Of a DNA stretch of 64,000 bases, positions 9,667-23,336 are shown piece by piece (within the stretch, counting starts at the first letter, position 1; each line of letters starts with the position of its first letter). Below the pieces are notes generated by a model. That model searched no databases, was not told the origin of the DNA, and worked only from the letters and a program-made list of their open reading frames with translations. The stretch comes from Opisthocomus hoazin (Eukaryota > Chordata > Aves > Opisthocomiformes > Opisthocomidae), in contig NC_134414.1 of the NCBI RefSeq assembly GCF_030867145.1, positions 18,742,518 to 18,806,517 on the forward strand, given 5' to 3'. A program made the position numbers and the translations under genes.

Positions 9667-12600
9667 ATGAGCATAATGGAAAATAGCCCTTTCTTGGCTA
9701 GCATCATGACGCAGAGTGCTTTGTGTGGTGAACTGAAGTATGACTTATCCTGTGAACTCTACAGAATGTCGACGTTTTCAACTTTCCCTGTTAATGTGCC
9801 GGTGTCGGAACGAAGTCTTGCCCGGGCTGGGTTTTATTACACCGGTGTGCAAGATAAAGTGAAGTGCTTCAGCTGCGGCTTGACATTGGACAACTGGCAA
9901 CCAGGAGATAACACAATGGAAAAACATAAACAGCTGTATCCTAGCTGCAGTTTTGTTCAGGACATGCTTTCAGCTAACAACCTTGGCCTGTACTCTTGTT
10001 CTGCCTTTTCGCCCCTGGGCGCAAGCAGTCTCTCACCATCTCTACATTCCATAACACTTTCTACAAGTTCAGAACAAGTTGGATGTTTCAGTGGCTCTTT
10101 TTCCAGTTTTCCTCAAGACCCAATAACTACTAGGGCAGTTGAAGACCTTTCGTTCTTGAGACCTAAACTTCACAATCCTTCTATGAGCACAGAAGACGCT
10201 AGGCTACGCACTTTTCACTCATGGCCGCTGACGTTTCTCTCGCCCACTGATCTGGCAAAGGCCGGGCTGTATTACTTGGGGACAGCAGACAAAGTTGCTT
10301 GTTTCACCTGTGGTGGTCAGCTGAGTAACTGGGAACCAAAAGATAATGCTGTGTCAGAACATCGGAGACACTTTCCTAACTGCCCTTTTGTGGAAAGCCT
10401 TACCCGAGACCAGCCAAATTTCAATGTTTCAAATGTGAGCATGCAAACCCATGAAGCACGCGTTAAGACGTTCATAAATTGGCCAACTAGAATTCCAGTT
10501 CAGCCTGAACAGCTTGCAGATGCGGGCTTTTACTACGTGGGTAAGAGAAACTGACATCTCTGGTGTTATTCATATTGCTATGTTGGCATTTACTTTAACA
10601 TAAATTTTGTGACTGTTTGATAGACATTTTGCCTTTTTTTTTTAAAGGCCGTAATGATGATGTCAAGTGTTTTTGCTGTGATGGTGGGTTAAGGTGCTGG
10701 GAATCTGGAGATGATCCATGGATTGAGCATGCAAAGTGGTTTCCAAGGTAACTTGCAAAATCTTTATTGTTATTTGCTCACATCCTTAAATACTTAAATT
10801 TTGACAGATATGTACTGCACTTAATAGTTTTAACTTCACCGTATGATGTACAAATTCAACTCTTTCATGTGGATGTATTTCACGTACCTCTACTTAAAAG
10901 CTCTGAAGTGCTAAGGTGGCCTTAATTAAAAATTTCTTCATTAAGCATGATACTTAATGCTTTCCACTTTATAATTTAAAGCTATGTGCATCCCCAAATC
11001 ACTGTTAGCAAGTGAGGCTGCATTAGTAATGAGCATACTTGTCTAAGAGAAGCGGTCAAAGCAGACTGAGGAGAACAAAAGCTGCTGAGAAGTGAAGTAG
11101 AAGGAACATCTGACTGCCTTGGTCTAATTCTGTGCCCATGCTGAATGCTCTTGAAGCAGTTTTTCACCTAATGTGGTTTAGGTTCTTAGGTATAGAAAGG
11201 CTATGAAGAAGGTTTCAGCAGCTGTTTAATATGTCTCTGCTGGAAAAATGACAACTTTTTAATGTCCCCCATAATTAAATGGCAGTTGCATACCTAATAG
11301 CTATCTGTGCCAGTGGAAATCTCCACCTACATTAATGACAGAAATAGCTGCACTTCATTTCAATAAAGCTAATAATTTTTCATGTAGATCTGTCTGGTCT
11401 TTCATGGGCAGTTTACTTCCTACTGTTGGATTGAACGATGTATGTGGAGTTAGAAGTTACCTTTGTTTCCTTCTGCGTTATGCCAGTCAGTAAATGTACT
11501 TAAAAGGTGTAACTCTGCATTAGTGAAGCAAACCTGGCTTTGATAGCGGTGTTAGATTTTTTTACCTTCATTTGCATGATTTGAATAGGAGATAAGAATG
11601 GTGAGATGCGAAATAGGAACAGTTTATCACAGCACTTTGTAGTGATGCTGACGGGGTATCGCTTCTCATGACATGCCATTTTGATTAGAAGTGGTGGCAG
11701 AATGTAAAGCTGCTGCATTTACGTATGTAAATGTACTGAATTGCTGAACATCATGGAAAAGCTTTATCAAAGTGTCACCAGACACGAGGCTACATCAAGC
11801 TTCCAATTAAAAGAACTCTTTCCCTTCTGAAGGAAGAGAAATACGTATTTAGGTTATGCCGTGTTACTGTAAACTGTTTCATTCTTCTGTGTTTTTTTTC
11901 CTTTTGCAAGTAGGAAGTGTAACTTGATACAATTTTGTTAACGTTTCAGGTGTGAGTATCTGCTCCGTGTAAAAGGAGGAGAGTTTGTAAGTCAGGTTCA
12001 GGCCAGGTTCCCGCATCTTCTTGAGCAGGTAAACTTTACTCTTCTGCAGCTTTGGTTTTCCCTTGTTGAAGAGTGCTGTGTTCTTTCTGGGAGTTCGGTC
12101 CGTCCTTCTGCCTCATTTCTGCATATATTTCTACTGGGTTGCTGACATGGTAAATGCTCTTCCTGAGCATAGAAATGAAACCAGTTCTGAACCATGGCTA
12201 ATGGACTTGGAATAGTGGAGTTTAACCTGTACGGATTGCTTACGGAAAGTATTATGAGGCAGCGAGCTCCTTCGTGTCAGAGGAGAGGGAAATTCTGATT
12301 GTCTAAGTTTCAGTGAATAATGCAGATTAGTAATTGTTATTTCAGAAATCAGTCATGGACAGCCTGAATTATTTCTGTCTGACTCTTCTGTTAGAGTAAG
12401 CCAGACTTCTCCTTATGGACATAGTCAGCACTAACTTTATATTGATTATATAGTCGCACAAATTTGCGGACTTGTGTAACTGCTTGTAAAATACTTAATG
12501 GATACCTTTCAGATAAAAACTTAGCATGGTTGATGAGGGAAGAAAGTGTTAGAAAGGTGTGTAGGGGGAAAAGCAGCACTTTGATACTGATACAATTCTG

Positions 12601-15600
12601 TTGTGTTCCACAGCTCTTGTCAACCTCTGACACGCCTGTAGATGAAAACGTTGATCCCCCAAGTATGTATATTAATGCATGTTTTTAAACTTCCTCAGGC
12701 ATTTTGCAAGCTTAATGATTGACTATCCAAAGCTAACTTACTTAACAATTCTTGGAAACAACACTATTATAAGGATTTTCTAAATAATTGTGAAAGTTAG
12801 GTAGCTTCGATGTCATATGGACAAACTTCAAGGAAGCACCTTGAAGGGATTTTCCTTATTTTCATACTAGCAGCTCATATGAAGATTTTTTGGGTTTGAG
12901 TGCTTGGCAGCTGCTGTATTTGTGGTTTTTAGTTTCATAGTTGGGTTAAACAAAACAAGTCAATTTTGCATTTGTTAAATTGACCTATGATATTGAACAT
13001 GGTGGAACAGTTGCTAGAGGGTGTCACGGCTGTGCAGTTACGCAGCTCCATTTTTAGGCACATAGCTAGGTAAATGCTCTGAGTTGAGCAGCAGTGGTCA
13101 AGGAGAGGATAGGACAAGCTGATAAACTGAGGTCTTGCTAAGCTGGACTCTAGTTATGGTGGAAATAAAGTCTTCCCAGAGGGTGACTAGGTTATGCTAC
13201 CATAGTCCTTGCTGGTTGAGGACGATGAGTCAGAATCCCACGTGTCTGGTGCTTAGTAAGTTGAGTGGAAAATACTGATCAAGAGTTGGAATAGAGTAAT
13301 TGTTTGTACTGTAAACTTTGAATTTTGATTTCCTCCCCCCCAAGACATTCTTCAAGGCTAATGTTAGAAATGACTAAGCATAAAAAAAAAAGCTGCTAAG
13401 ACACAATGGAATTCTCTGCGGTTTCCCTTGATTATGCTAGATTTTAGTGAAGGCCTGACGTGGATTGAAGTTTACCATGTATTCAATCCAGTTGAATCTA
13501 ATTAATTGGCTTCCGTTTTTAAAACTGACTACTTACAGTCCAATTAACCATTGAAACTTTTTAATGCTAGGTATTCGTGTATATGTGCGCGTGTAGGTAA
13601 TGTCGATGTGTCTGACTTCTGGGTTGTATAGGTAGTTTATTTTATGCATGATGATTTTCCTTTTTGATTAGTTATTCGTTTTGAACCTGGAGAGAGTCAT
13701 TCAGAAGATGCAATCATGATGAACACACCTGTGGTTAAAGCTGCCTTGGAGATGGGATTCAGTAGAAGGCTAATAAAGCAAACAGTGCAAAGTAAAATCT
13801 TGACCACTGGAGAAAACTACAAGACTGTTAATGATCTTGTGTCTGATCTGCTCACTGCTGAAGATGAGAAGAGGGAAGAAGAGAAAGAGAGACAATTTGA
13901 AGAAGTGGCATCAGGTACGCATAAGGCACGAATCAAAGCGAAAGCAGAAGTGGTTTGTATTATGTATTGTTTTTATAATTGTTTTTATTCACTAAATGAC
14001 TTAGTTTAATTGCTATTAGGATCAGCTTCTGTAAAAGCATTGTCAGGGTATCTGTGTGGAACTAGCAGTCTGGGAATGGTTTCATTCCCTTTCAGGAGGT
14101 TTATACAGGTGCCAAGGGTTCAGAATCACCTGATTCTCTCCACAGGAACAAAGCCAATTTTTTTTTAAAATTTGTGTGCCTTTATGTTGCTGTTATTAAA
14201 ATAAACGGAACCAAAATACTTTACTTGGCACATTGTACAATTTTTTTTTCCAAATGTGCCTGCTGTTTAAGCCACTTGAATCGGTGAGCCACCATATCCA
14301 CCTCCTAGAAGAGGCCATAAACTTTTACACATGTAGATTCTGTAAGATGGCCAAAGGTCTGCTTTTCTGTCTGACTCAGCCATGTAGGTCAGCTATTTAA
14401 CAGTGTTTATTTGATGCATCTTTAACATTTCTTATTGTTTTAATACTATATAAAGTTTGAAGCCTGAAAAAAATCCTATTTTTAAGTCTGTGAAGCAGGA
14501 GTGAAACTTCTTAGTTATAAATTGAATTAAGATGGCTTCTTTCCTACTTGCATGTTCTATCAAAAAAGCACTGGTGGATTCAGCTCATTAAATCTTAATG
14601 GAGATGATATTTTGTTGTTGTTTGTGATAGACTAATTAAAAAAAAAAAACAACAACTCCTGAGTCTGTGCTGTACTTCGGTTTTCTTGCACATAATTCTG
14701 TTGGGACGCCTCTTCAGAAAGCTCAGTTGTACCTACATCTCGGACATGGTTTTGGCTGCCACTGACTGAGATTAACCTGTTGGTTGTCAGTGAGTTAGTG
14801 CTGGTGTTACACAGAGGCGTTGTTTTTTCCTTCCAGTTCTGCAGAGGATGTAAGTCTTGCTAGTGTGAGGTTAGACGAGATCCCCCTCAGATAATGCAAC
14901 CTAGAGATGGGAGCAGGAGGTTTCTTTGGCTCGGAAACTGCCCGTGTGTGGTTTTCTTAAGTCTGTTTGTTATGTGAATACCACTGATACTTCCTGAGGT
15001 CTTTGCTAATGATGTGTGGTAAGCACACATTTCAAGTAGAATTTAAAGAATGTATCAATTATTAAGCAGAAACGCAACTTGGAGTAGTGCATTCCTAACA
15101 AACACCTAATCGCCTTTGCATTCCAGATGATTTGACCTTAATCCGGAAGAACCGAATGGCTTTATTCCAGCGTTTAACATGTGTACTTCCAATCCTCGGG
15201 AGCTTACTGTCAGCTAAAGTGATAACGGAACTGGAGCATGATGTTATTAAGCAAAAGACTCAGACACCATTGCAAGCAAGGGAACTGATAGATACAGTTT
15301 TAGTGAAAGGAAATGAAGCAGCCAGCATATTCAGAAACTGTCTACGAGATTGTGACCCTGTGCTGTACAAAGATTTATTTGGTATGTCTGTTTGTGTTTT
15401 TTTTTAAAGGATGTAAGTTTATAGAAGTCTAACCAGTGCTGTCACAGCAACCTAAAGATAAAAAAATATCAGATGCTGTTTGAATATAGATTAGTCAAAT
15501 GACTAGGATTTTTTTTCTCTTATTTTAGTGGAGAAGAACATGAAGTATGTTCCCACGGAAGATATTTCAGGTACCTTAAACTCTACCTTCTTTAAAGGGC

Positions 15601-16584
15601 ATCGTGGCACAAATAGCTAACATAATAAAAATGACTTTAGTTAAGAAATAGGTTTTATGCTTTTCCTTCTCCCTAATTTTGCTCTGGTAAGATGGACTTA
15701 ACTGAAAAAATTAAGTACATGTGCAGACTTGCAAGCAAGTCTGTCTGCTATCAGCTCTGTCCTGCGACTTACACATGCTTTTGCACCTAAGGAGGTAGTG
15801 CTTTGCTGAGCTCTACTGTTTAGGCACATGCTGGGCTTGATCCTGGTACAAGCTCTCATTCAGGCGTTTGGTAAAGACTGGACAGTGAATAGTAGGTTAG
15901 CATTTCATAGCAGGTATCATCATCTCCACATTATAGATGTCCTATGATCGAACCTGACCAACAACTGGGTAGATAAAAACTTGTCAGACTTGGAATTGAG
16001 TTTGCTTGATTCTTAGTCGTGTAGTTTAATATGTTAGACTGCAAAAAGTACACAAGCCTGAATATAGCTCGTTCCATCAGTCAGGCTGTGCTCTGTGCTT
16101 CTAATCAAGCAAGAAAAGTACAGCATTTGTTAAAATGTAAATATTGGTTGGTGTCAAGAGTTACAGTTGGTATCCAATCCCTGAGCTGTTTGTTGTCTCC
16201 TAAAGCGGACAGTACAGGCCAGTTCCATGTGTGCCACTTTCTGAGTTCTGGAAAATGTACTAATTTCTCACTGCCATCTGTATTTAGTGAATACAGATGG
16301 GGAAATAAAGGGTGAAATGGAACATGGCTATAGTCTGATTGGACTGCACATATATTCAGGCTTCTTAAAAAGTTAAATGTTTTTTTCCAGGTTTACCTAT
16401 GGAAGAACAATTAAGACGACTGCAAGAGGAAAGAACGTGTAAAGTTTGCATGGACAGAGAAGTTTCTATTGTTTTTATTCCATGTGGTCACTTAGTGGTG
16501 TGCAAAGAATGTGCACCATCCCTTAGAAAATGCCCCATTTGCAGGGGGACAATAAAGGGTACAGTTCGTACATTTCTTTCGTAA
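9667..16584 (+). CDS. BIRC2: Cellular inhibitor of apoptosis 1 (cIAP1/ITA), RING E3 ligase
   Basis: Coding exons are 9667-10540, 10648-10747, 11950-12028, 12614-12662, 13672-13914, 15127-15381, 15529-15570 and 16391-16584. All joins are GT-AG and in frame, and sum to 1836 nt (611 residues plus stop). BIR1 is about 33-98 (zinc ligands C67, C70, H87, C94). BIR2 is about 179-244 (C212, C215, H232, C239). BIR3 is about 265-331 (C299, C302, H319, C326) and is split by introns. A UBA (about 380-430, with the MGF motif) and a CARD (about 445-535) follow. The C-terminal RING has C564, C567, C579, H581, C585, C588, C595 and C598, and the protein ends in FLS. The family ubiquitinates RIPK1, NIK and itself in TNF-receptor complexes, limiting caspase-8 and non-canonical NF-kappaB signalling in the cytosol. 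SMAC-type tetrapeptides bind BIR2 and BIR3. Met1 is the family start. Met4 (9676) has a stronger context. All key residues are present, so the gene looks intact. Confidence 0.97.
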
Positions 16585-17275
16585 AGAGAGAAACTTGCAA
16601 AATGTCTTTGTTGCTGTCATCCTCCAACTGCTGAAGCGTAAGCCAGCAGTGTCTTTAAGAATGGAAAATTGTGGCACAGCAGATGATAAATCAACTCCCG
16701 AGCACTGTTGTGTAATAGTAAACATCATTATGAATATACTAGGTCTTCCTTGCCAAAGACTATTTCTGGTCATAAAACTAACTCAGTAGTAAGATGAAGT
16801 TTTTGTAGCTTTCCTTTCTGAGTAGGAAAGCAGTTCCACTAGTGTGCCCTTTGCCAGTTTGAATAAAAAGCTTTCTGGCTGAGTTTCTAAAATGGAGCTT
16901 GGCATAACTCTTCTCATGAGTGTCCTCCCTGTGGATGTGAGGAGATACATTAAGAATTCTGTTTATTAATAATTAATATTAATTCAGCTACTCTTCTGGT
17001 TCTGTTCTGGCTTTCTTGTGGACTTGAGAAAAGAGGCTAACTTGCAGGAACAGCAGGACTTTGTAAACTTTTGTTCATGTCTAGATACTTGTGTAATGTG
17101 TGTTAATAATAGTTTATATGAAGACTGAATTAAAATATTTCTACTTCTTGAGTACTTGTTTACTCTGTTCCCATTATTGGCTTTTCTCTGTAGACTGCAG
17201 TGACTAGAATGCTTGTATTAAGTGGGGGAAGTGTTTTGTCACCAGCAAATAAATTTCCATTCATACTTAGAGATG
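16585..17275 (+). other. BIRC2: Probable 3' UTR of BIRC2
   Basis: AT-rich noncoding sequence follows the stop. AATAAA hexamers occur at 16862, 17248 and 17332, so alternative ends are likely. The 17248 signal has the most convincing GU-rich downstream element. No ORF of interest is present. Confidence 0.55.
17248..17253 (+). terminator. Likely BIRC2 polyadenylation signal
   Basis: AATAAA is followed about 25 nt later by TGTTGTTTGTTTTGGT, a strong GU-rich element. Hexamers at 16862-16867 and 17332-17337 are alternatives with weaker downstream sequence. Confidence 0.5.
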
Positions 17276-18879
17276 TTGTTTGTTTTGGTATTTGTGTACA
17301 TCTTTCCTGTTGTACATCTGAGTTGTAATTTAATAAAAGTCCCTCTGAGTCTGTGAAAGTAACCTCTGTATCTCCTGCTATAATCAACTGCTATTGTGGG
17401 AAATCTGTCCCCTGAGTTGGGAGTTTAGAATGTGCGTGGAGTTAACAGTATGTTGAATTTCTAGTATAATTGTAGCCACAGCATTGAATCAAAGTTTTGG
17501 CTAGCTACAAAGGGCCAAAACACGTGCTTTTATTTGTTAATTATGTGACTGAGGCTGACTCTTTAGAGGATTCAGGATGTTTCCATCAGTAGTACTGACT
17601 GCTAAATTGAGTGAGGACAGTTGTGCAAAGGACGATACAAATATGTTCTAGTTAACATCTGTTTGTCTTTGCCCTGTGTCCCCGACCAGTGCCTCCTGGG
17701 CTGGTGTCCCTCTGAGTGGTACTGGAGATACTCATTTTGAAGAATTCCTGCTGTGTTGTCTGGGGGCAGCATGGGAGGGTGTAAGAATCTGGACCGGTTT
17801 GTCTTTAAACATTTTTAGTGCGAGCTCAGGAACATGGGTGTTTGGTTTCATCCATTTTTTCGTCATTTCTGCAACACTGTTTAATGCTGTGCATCAGCTG
17901 GCACCACAAGGCTTTTAATGCTTCGGTATACATTCCTTGCAGTACATAGGATGCTTTAACTGTAGAGGGGCTTGCTGTAATCATTTTAAAAGCAGGCTTT
18001 TGTCTAACTTTATTATACATACATATCTTCCCTTTGATTTTGAAGTTAAAAATAGAAATGTTTCAAGCCTAGCATTGAGTTTTAAACAACTTCGAGTAAT
18101 GTACTTTTGCATTTCTGGTTTTGAAATGCTTCTAAAGGCTCTCTTGTTTTGTGTAGCAACTTAAAGAGCTGTCAAAGATTATGAAAGCTTGTTAAGGAGT
18201 AAAGCACATGACTCGAAATTTGATGTTCAGACCCAGAAATTAGAACCAAATATCCTTTCTGCAGCTGGAGTCTGCAGGCGGAGCTGGAGAGGGGTGGCTC
18301 ACCTGAGGAGTGTGGAATTGTTAGTATGTGAGCCATGTTTCTGAACAGGGGAAAACAGTGGCAGGCCGATTTTTTAGGCAATACTTTTTTTTTTTTTTTT
18401 TAAGAACTATATGGGGTTAGAGATTTCTCCCGACATTGCAGTTACTATGGATAGATCACATGGCAGGACACACAGGGCTTTAAAAACTGAGTGATTCATG
18501 GGTTCAGTGTAATTTGTGATGCCTGAGGGTATCTCAGTTATGTTGCTGGTCCTGTCAGCCCTGCTTGGTGAGTGTTTTCAATGTCCTGGGCCCCTTCAAA
18601 TAGCACTGGCTGCCTGCATCTAGGCCCTGAACCGCTTTCTGAGAAGTGCAACAACTTGATCCAGAAACTACTGAGCCAAAGCCTTTGACCTGATTTAGCC
18701 TTCCTGCCACATCTGGGTTATGGCTTTCCACTACTTCCCCACTGTAACAACTGTGCTTGCCCTGAGCTATTGTGCTGTACAGGTGAGCAGTTACGCTCTC
18801 CTCAGTACTATTCCCAGAAAGCTCTAACAAAACCAGTTGTCTGTAGCACATTGCGAACAGGACCCTGGCAAAACTGCAG
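17276..18879. other. Intergenic spacer after BIRC2
   Basis: No exon or recognisable repeat seen. It contains a T17 run at 18385-18401. The region lies between the convergent 3' ends of BIRC2 and TMEM123. Confidence 0.5.
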
Positions 18880-19680
18880 GAGTGGGGCAGGGAGGAACCT
18901 GATGAAGTTCAACAAAGGGCAAGTGCAGGGTCCTGCATCTGGGGAGGAACAAGCCCATGGACCAGTACAGACTGGGGTGGATCTGCTGGAGAGCAGCTCT
19001 GCAGAGAGGGATCTGGGTGTCCTGGTGGACGACAGGTTGACCATGAGCCAGCAGTGTGCCCTGGCTGCCAAGAAGGCCAATGGGATCCTAGGGTGCATTA
19101 AGAGGAGTGTGGCCAGCAGGTCGAGGGAGGTTCTCCTTCCCCTCTACACTGCCCTAGTGAGGCCCCATCTGGAGTACTTTGTCCAGTTCTGGGCTCCCCA
19201 GTTCAAGAGAGATGAGGAGCTACTGGAGAGAGTCCAGCAGAGGGCTACGAGGATGATGAGGGGACTGGAGCATCTCTCCTGTGAAGAAAGGCTGAGGGAG
19301 CTGGGCTTGTTCAGCCTGAAGAAGAGAAGGCTGCGAGGGGACCTTACAAATGCTTATAAACATCTTAAGGGTGGGTGTCAGGAGGATGGGGCCAGACTCT
19401 TTTCAGTGGTGCCCAGCGACAGCACAAGGGGCAATGGGCACAAACTGAAGCACAGGAAGTTCTGTCTGAACATAAGGAAGAACTTCTTCCCTCTGAGGGT
19501 GATGGAGCCCTGGAACAGGCTGCCCAGGGAGGTTGAGGAATCTCCTTCTCTGGAGATATTCAAGACCCGCCTGGACAAGGTCCTGTTCAGCCTGCTGTAG
19601 GTGACCCTGCTTCAGCAGGGGGGTTGGACTAGAAGACCCACAGAGGTCCCTTCCAACCCCTACCACTCTGTGATTCTGTG
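18880..19680 (+). mobile_element. CR1 LINE fragment, 3' part of ORF2
   Basis: A long open frame encodes the C-terminal part of the CR1 reverse-transcriptase ORF. Recognisable blocks are [56 protein letters not shown] and WNRLPREV. It ends in the CR1 3' signature with ATTCTGTG-type 8-mers (TGATTCTGTG at 19671-19680) and has no poly(A) tail. It is strongly 5' truncated and lacks the polymerase active site, so it cannot move by itself. The frame is unusually intact for about 230 codons, which suggests a relatively young copy. Confidence 0.95.
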
Positions 19681-20240
19681 AAAATGTTAAACCGTGGGGA
19701 AGACTGTCTGCATATAGTTATGGCTGGAGAGGATCAAGTGACTTCTGTTATTTGTGACCCAGCTGACCACGTTCACACTTTGTTCTGTGTCCACTTCCTT
19801 CTTTGAAGGCCATTCCAGAGCTTTGACTTGCTTAAACAGCAATAAATGCCCACCCCAACCTCCAGCTTCCTGTGCAGCTCTGCTGAGCGAGCAGCTCAAG
19901 TTCTCAGACGCCAGCGCTCCAGGTCGTTTGCTTGTCTTGAGCTGGCAGTGTTCGTGTGGCTGAGGGGGTGCAGAGGGTGGGAACTTTGGGATCACTAGAG
20001 TTCAGTGGTCAGGCTTGCTGCAGGATGAAGACAGAAGGCAATATTCCCAGCGTCTATAACTGAGCAATTTCTTAACTTGAATGAAGCTTCTATGTGCAAA
20101 GGATCTAGCCTGGAGCAGCTGCAGTTTCTGATGCGGGTTTGAGGTACTGCAAGATACAGTCGCTTCCCAAGTAGCAGCTGGGTGTTTTGTGAAGCAAGTG
20201 CTGTGAAGCTTTATTGTAATTATTTAGCAGTTTCGTGTGT

Positions 20241-20264
20241 GTTTGTTTGTTTGTTTGTTTGTTT
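20241..20264 (+). repeat. (GTTT)6 microsatellite
   Basis: Six tandem GTTT units preceded by GTGTGT. Likely length-polymorphic. Confidence 0.85.
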
Positions 20265-21488
20265 TCTTTTTTAAACTGAATTATCGTTCTCTTCTGTTTG
20301 CTTTTGAGCATCGTCCAGGAAGCCCGTCGCTCTTTGAACTGAAGGCAGCACGCAGCCCTGGTATCCATCCACATGATCCAACTGCTGCCAGTCATTGTAA
20401 CAGAGCCCTGCTCTTCTGTGCTGAAATGAATGGCCACAGATGAAAGAGCTAGGAACTCCATTAGCGTGACATACGAGAAAAACCTTTATATTGCTGCTGT
20501 TTGTGACTGAGTTAGTGGCTGCTGAGTAACTCCATGTTGCCACACTCTCAGAACTTGGTTCTTTGCTGCATTCCTCACAAGACATCAGGAGAAGCACATG
20601 GAATTGGAAGCAGTGTATTGTTCTGCCTTTAATTCTGCATGGTGGCAACAGCAGTGCAGCGAGGCTGGGGCATGCAGCTCTGGCTGCAGGTGGCCTGACC
20701 TTGCAAACGCAGTTTTCTTGCTGTGGTGGGCTGTGTGACCCACCCTGGGTGTGTGTGAATTCGGGCAGGAGACATATTCTGGGCACAAAAAGGTATTCTC
20801 GGTTCTGTTGAACTACTTACCATGCAACTGTTGTCACTGTTGCTCCAGAGGTTACTAGTGCAGGGAGTAAACTTCCTGAGACAATACTAACTCACCAGCC
20901 CTCTGTTTCTGTTTTTAACTGGGTGTGTGGCCACAATGGTTACTGATGGTCCAGCCCAGCACCATCGCTGCTGGCAGGGGACCCTCCAAGCCCAAGAGTC
21001 CTGTGCAGGGGAGGGCAGAACTCGAGGCAGCAGATCCTGCTGTGATATTTTAAAAAAAGAAACAGGAGTTATTTTTTTTCTCTTTGGAGATATGAAAATA
21101 TGCTGGAACACAGCAGGATATTGTTTGTACGATAAGCAATGTCCTAGCAGTGGCCTTCACATTTAGTTCTGGCCTAGTGAAATTTTTTTTTAGGGAAAAG
21201 CTGGAGAACTTGCGAAAGGTGTCTAAGCTCCTGGGTTAGAGGGTGTAGACTTGGTCAGAACAACAAAAAAAAAAAGCCTCTTTCTTTTGGCTCCGTGTAG
21301 CCTGACTTACTGATGCTCTGATCTTTTGGTAGATAGAGAAGTGAAATACTCAGTACTTATGGAGTATAGGATAGTACTTAAGGTTGTGATTTGCCCAGTG
21401 GAACATAGCTTCAATGCTAAGGGAAGAATAAAAGTCTTTAGAAAAGATTAAGTCATATATGCAATAATGCACCCCATTTTTACAGACA

Positions 21489-21522
21489 CTCCTTGACTTT
21501 CTCTATGAACCCTGTCAAGGAG
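21489..21522. other. Perfect 9-bp stem-loop
   Basis: CTCCTTGAC pairs exactly with GTCAAGGAG across a 16-base loop. It lies in the spacer between the convergent genes BIRC2 and TMEM123. No function is assigned. Confidence 0.45.
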
Positions 21523-23116
21523 ACCCAGTTACACCATTTTTCTCCTAACCCTTGAAGCACCCATCACCTCAGTGCTGGCCAGGTGCAACACCGTGGTTTC
21601 CAAACTGCTTTAAACTTGATGTGGAGAAGGTCAGAACAAACTACAAACTCAAAATTTTGAGTATATCAGAGTGAGAATGTTTCCTCTTGGTACTCTAAAA
21701 GGACACTTAAGAGCCTCTAGATCTTGGAGTCCCTTTTGTTCTTTCAGAGTTCCTGAACTGGATGGTTTGAATTATAGGGATGACCTGACACTGAAGGACA
21801 AAATTCATCACTGATCCAGTCTTCAAGCCGTGATTTTATAGCAAAGCAAACACTAAATTCTAATGCAAGCTACAGCTTAGTCACTGCAGGATCAACACCA
21901 GGAACTGGCAGTCCCTGTGCCCCTACTGTTTGTGAGACCCGTCAAACGCAGGTTCCTAAATTCATTTAATGTTCCTGGTTTTCAGGACTTCTGTTTTGCT
22001 TGTACACCCGTCACGACGCCCTCAGCGTTGTCTAGAGAACGTGTTTATGTTCCGCACAGGTCCATTCTCATCCTGTGTGCTTCCATATCACAGCAAAATT
22101 CTTAACCTCTCCAGTTATCCAGGCAATTTTCAGTCTGATGCCGTTCCACATTGCTTTTGGCAATATTGTAATTTTGTTGCTTATATCTTCTTAAGTAGAG
22201 CATGTTAAGAATGCTATGTCTGTCTTCACGGCAAAAATAGAGTGGCACGAGTATGTAAGAGCTTTAACAGTCTCCGAACAACAAGGAAAGGTATGAAAGT
22301 ACATTTACAAAAGGATAATGTACAAGTTTATTGACTATTATCCCAGTAACAGGATCTTGCTTTAATAGTGGGTGGTTTTTTTTACTTAAAAAACCAAATA
22401 CAGCACTGCAGCATTTCTGGACTGCTTTGAAGCCTTTGCTGCAGGGCCCCATCAAGGTGATTAAGATGGAAGGGCTACGATTTGGTACGAGCATACGGGC
22501 TAAAGGAGAGCTGCAGAAAAAGGAAAGGGCTGGGGAAGGAAGGGAGAACGCCGCAGGCCTGAGCTGTGGTCATACAGTTGGTCCTGGCGTGGCTGAAGGG
22601 CAAGAGTAACACCCATGATACCTGACCTACGGTGGCTATGCTCTGTAGCCATGGGTTGACTTCCCAAGCCTGTAGTATTGACATGAATTTTAATATGAAG
22701 CACAAACCCATGAATCTTAAGGATGAAAAATGACTATCGGAGTTGTATGAAGAGAGCTGTAACCAACTGACTGCTGGTGAGGGGCGTAAAATGTGGTACT
22801 GTAACTGCAGTTCTGTGACGTGTCACCAGGGGGTTCCTAATCAAGACAGCAATGGCCGGCAGTGTTCAGCCATCAGTACCAGCAAGAAAACAGGCAGTCC
22901 TGTTGAGAGGACGAGCTACAAACAGTTCAGTCATCTTTACAGTATTATTAAACTCAGTTAAGGAGCAGCTAAAAGACTGACTGTAGCATAACGGTACCTA
23001 GAGATGGGGAGGAGCTATTTATGCTAACAAATTGTTGTATAAAATGAATATAAACTTATGATTGAAATTAGAATAACTAATCACCAGAGAAGTGAGTGGA
23101 AAGAGACTTCCATGAG

Positions 23117-23336
23117 GAAGGGATTATACTTAGGAAGCATTTCTTTACCGAGAGGGTGGTCAAACACTGGAACAGGCTTCCTGGAGAGGCGGTCGATGCC
23201 CCAAGCCTGCCAGTGCTTGAGGCCTTTGGACAACGCCCTTGACAACATGCTTTAACTTGGTCAGCCCTGATGTGGTCAGGCAGCGGGACTGGATGATCAC
23301 GGTAGGTCCCTTCCAACGATTCTATTCCATACGGTA
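23117..23336 (+). mobile_element. CR1 LINE 3' end fragment (divergent subfamily)
   Basis: The sequence carries the conserved CR1 3' block: AGCATTTCTTTACCGAGAGG, then AACACTGGAACAGGCTTCCT, then GGTAGGTCCCTTCCAACG and TTCTATTCC. Only the last 220 bp or so remain and they are more diverged than the copy at 18880. The frame is broken. Confidence 0.85.

Larger units (their letters stand above)
19681..23116. other. Intergenic spacer between two CR1 fragments
   Basis: No gene recognised. It holds a (GTTT)n microsatellite at 20241-20264 and a 9-bp hairpin at 21489-21522. ORFs on the minus strand at 20105-20786 have no family signature. Confidence 0.5.

Noticed and set aside
13716-14009. Reading the UBA exon of BIRC2 through to 14009 as a separate protein
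   Set aside because: The frame continues past the GTACGC donor at 13915 into intron. Family alignment shows splicing to 15127.
16837-16850. Second CTCF-like motif in the BIRC2 3' UTR
   Set aside because: Two mismatches at core positions of the consensus and no CpG context.
20236-20265. GTTT repeats as CRISPR-like array
   Set aside because: Simple microsatellite with no spacers, in a vertebrate genome.
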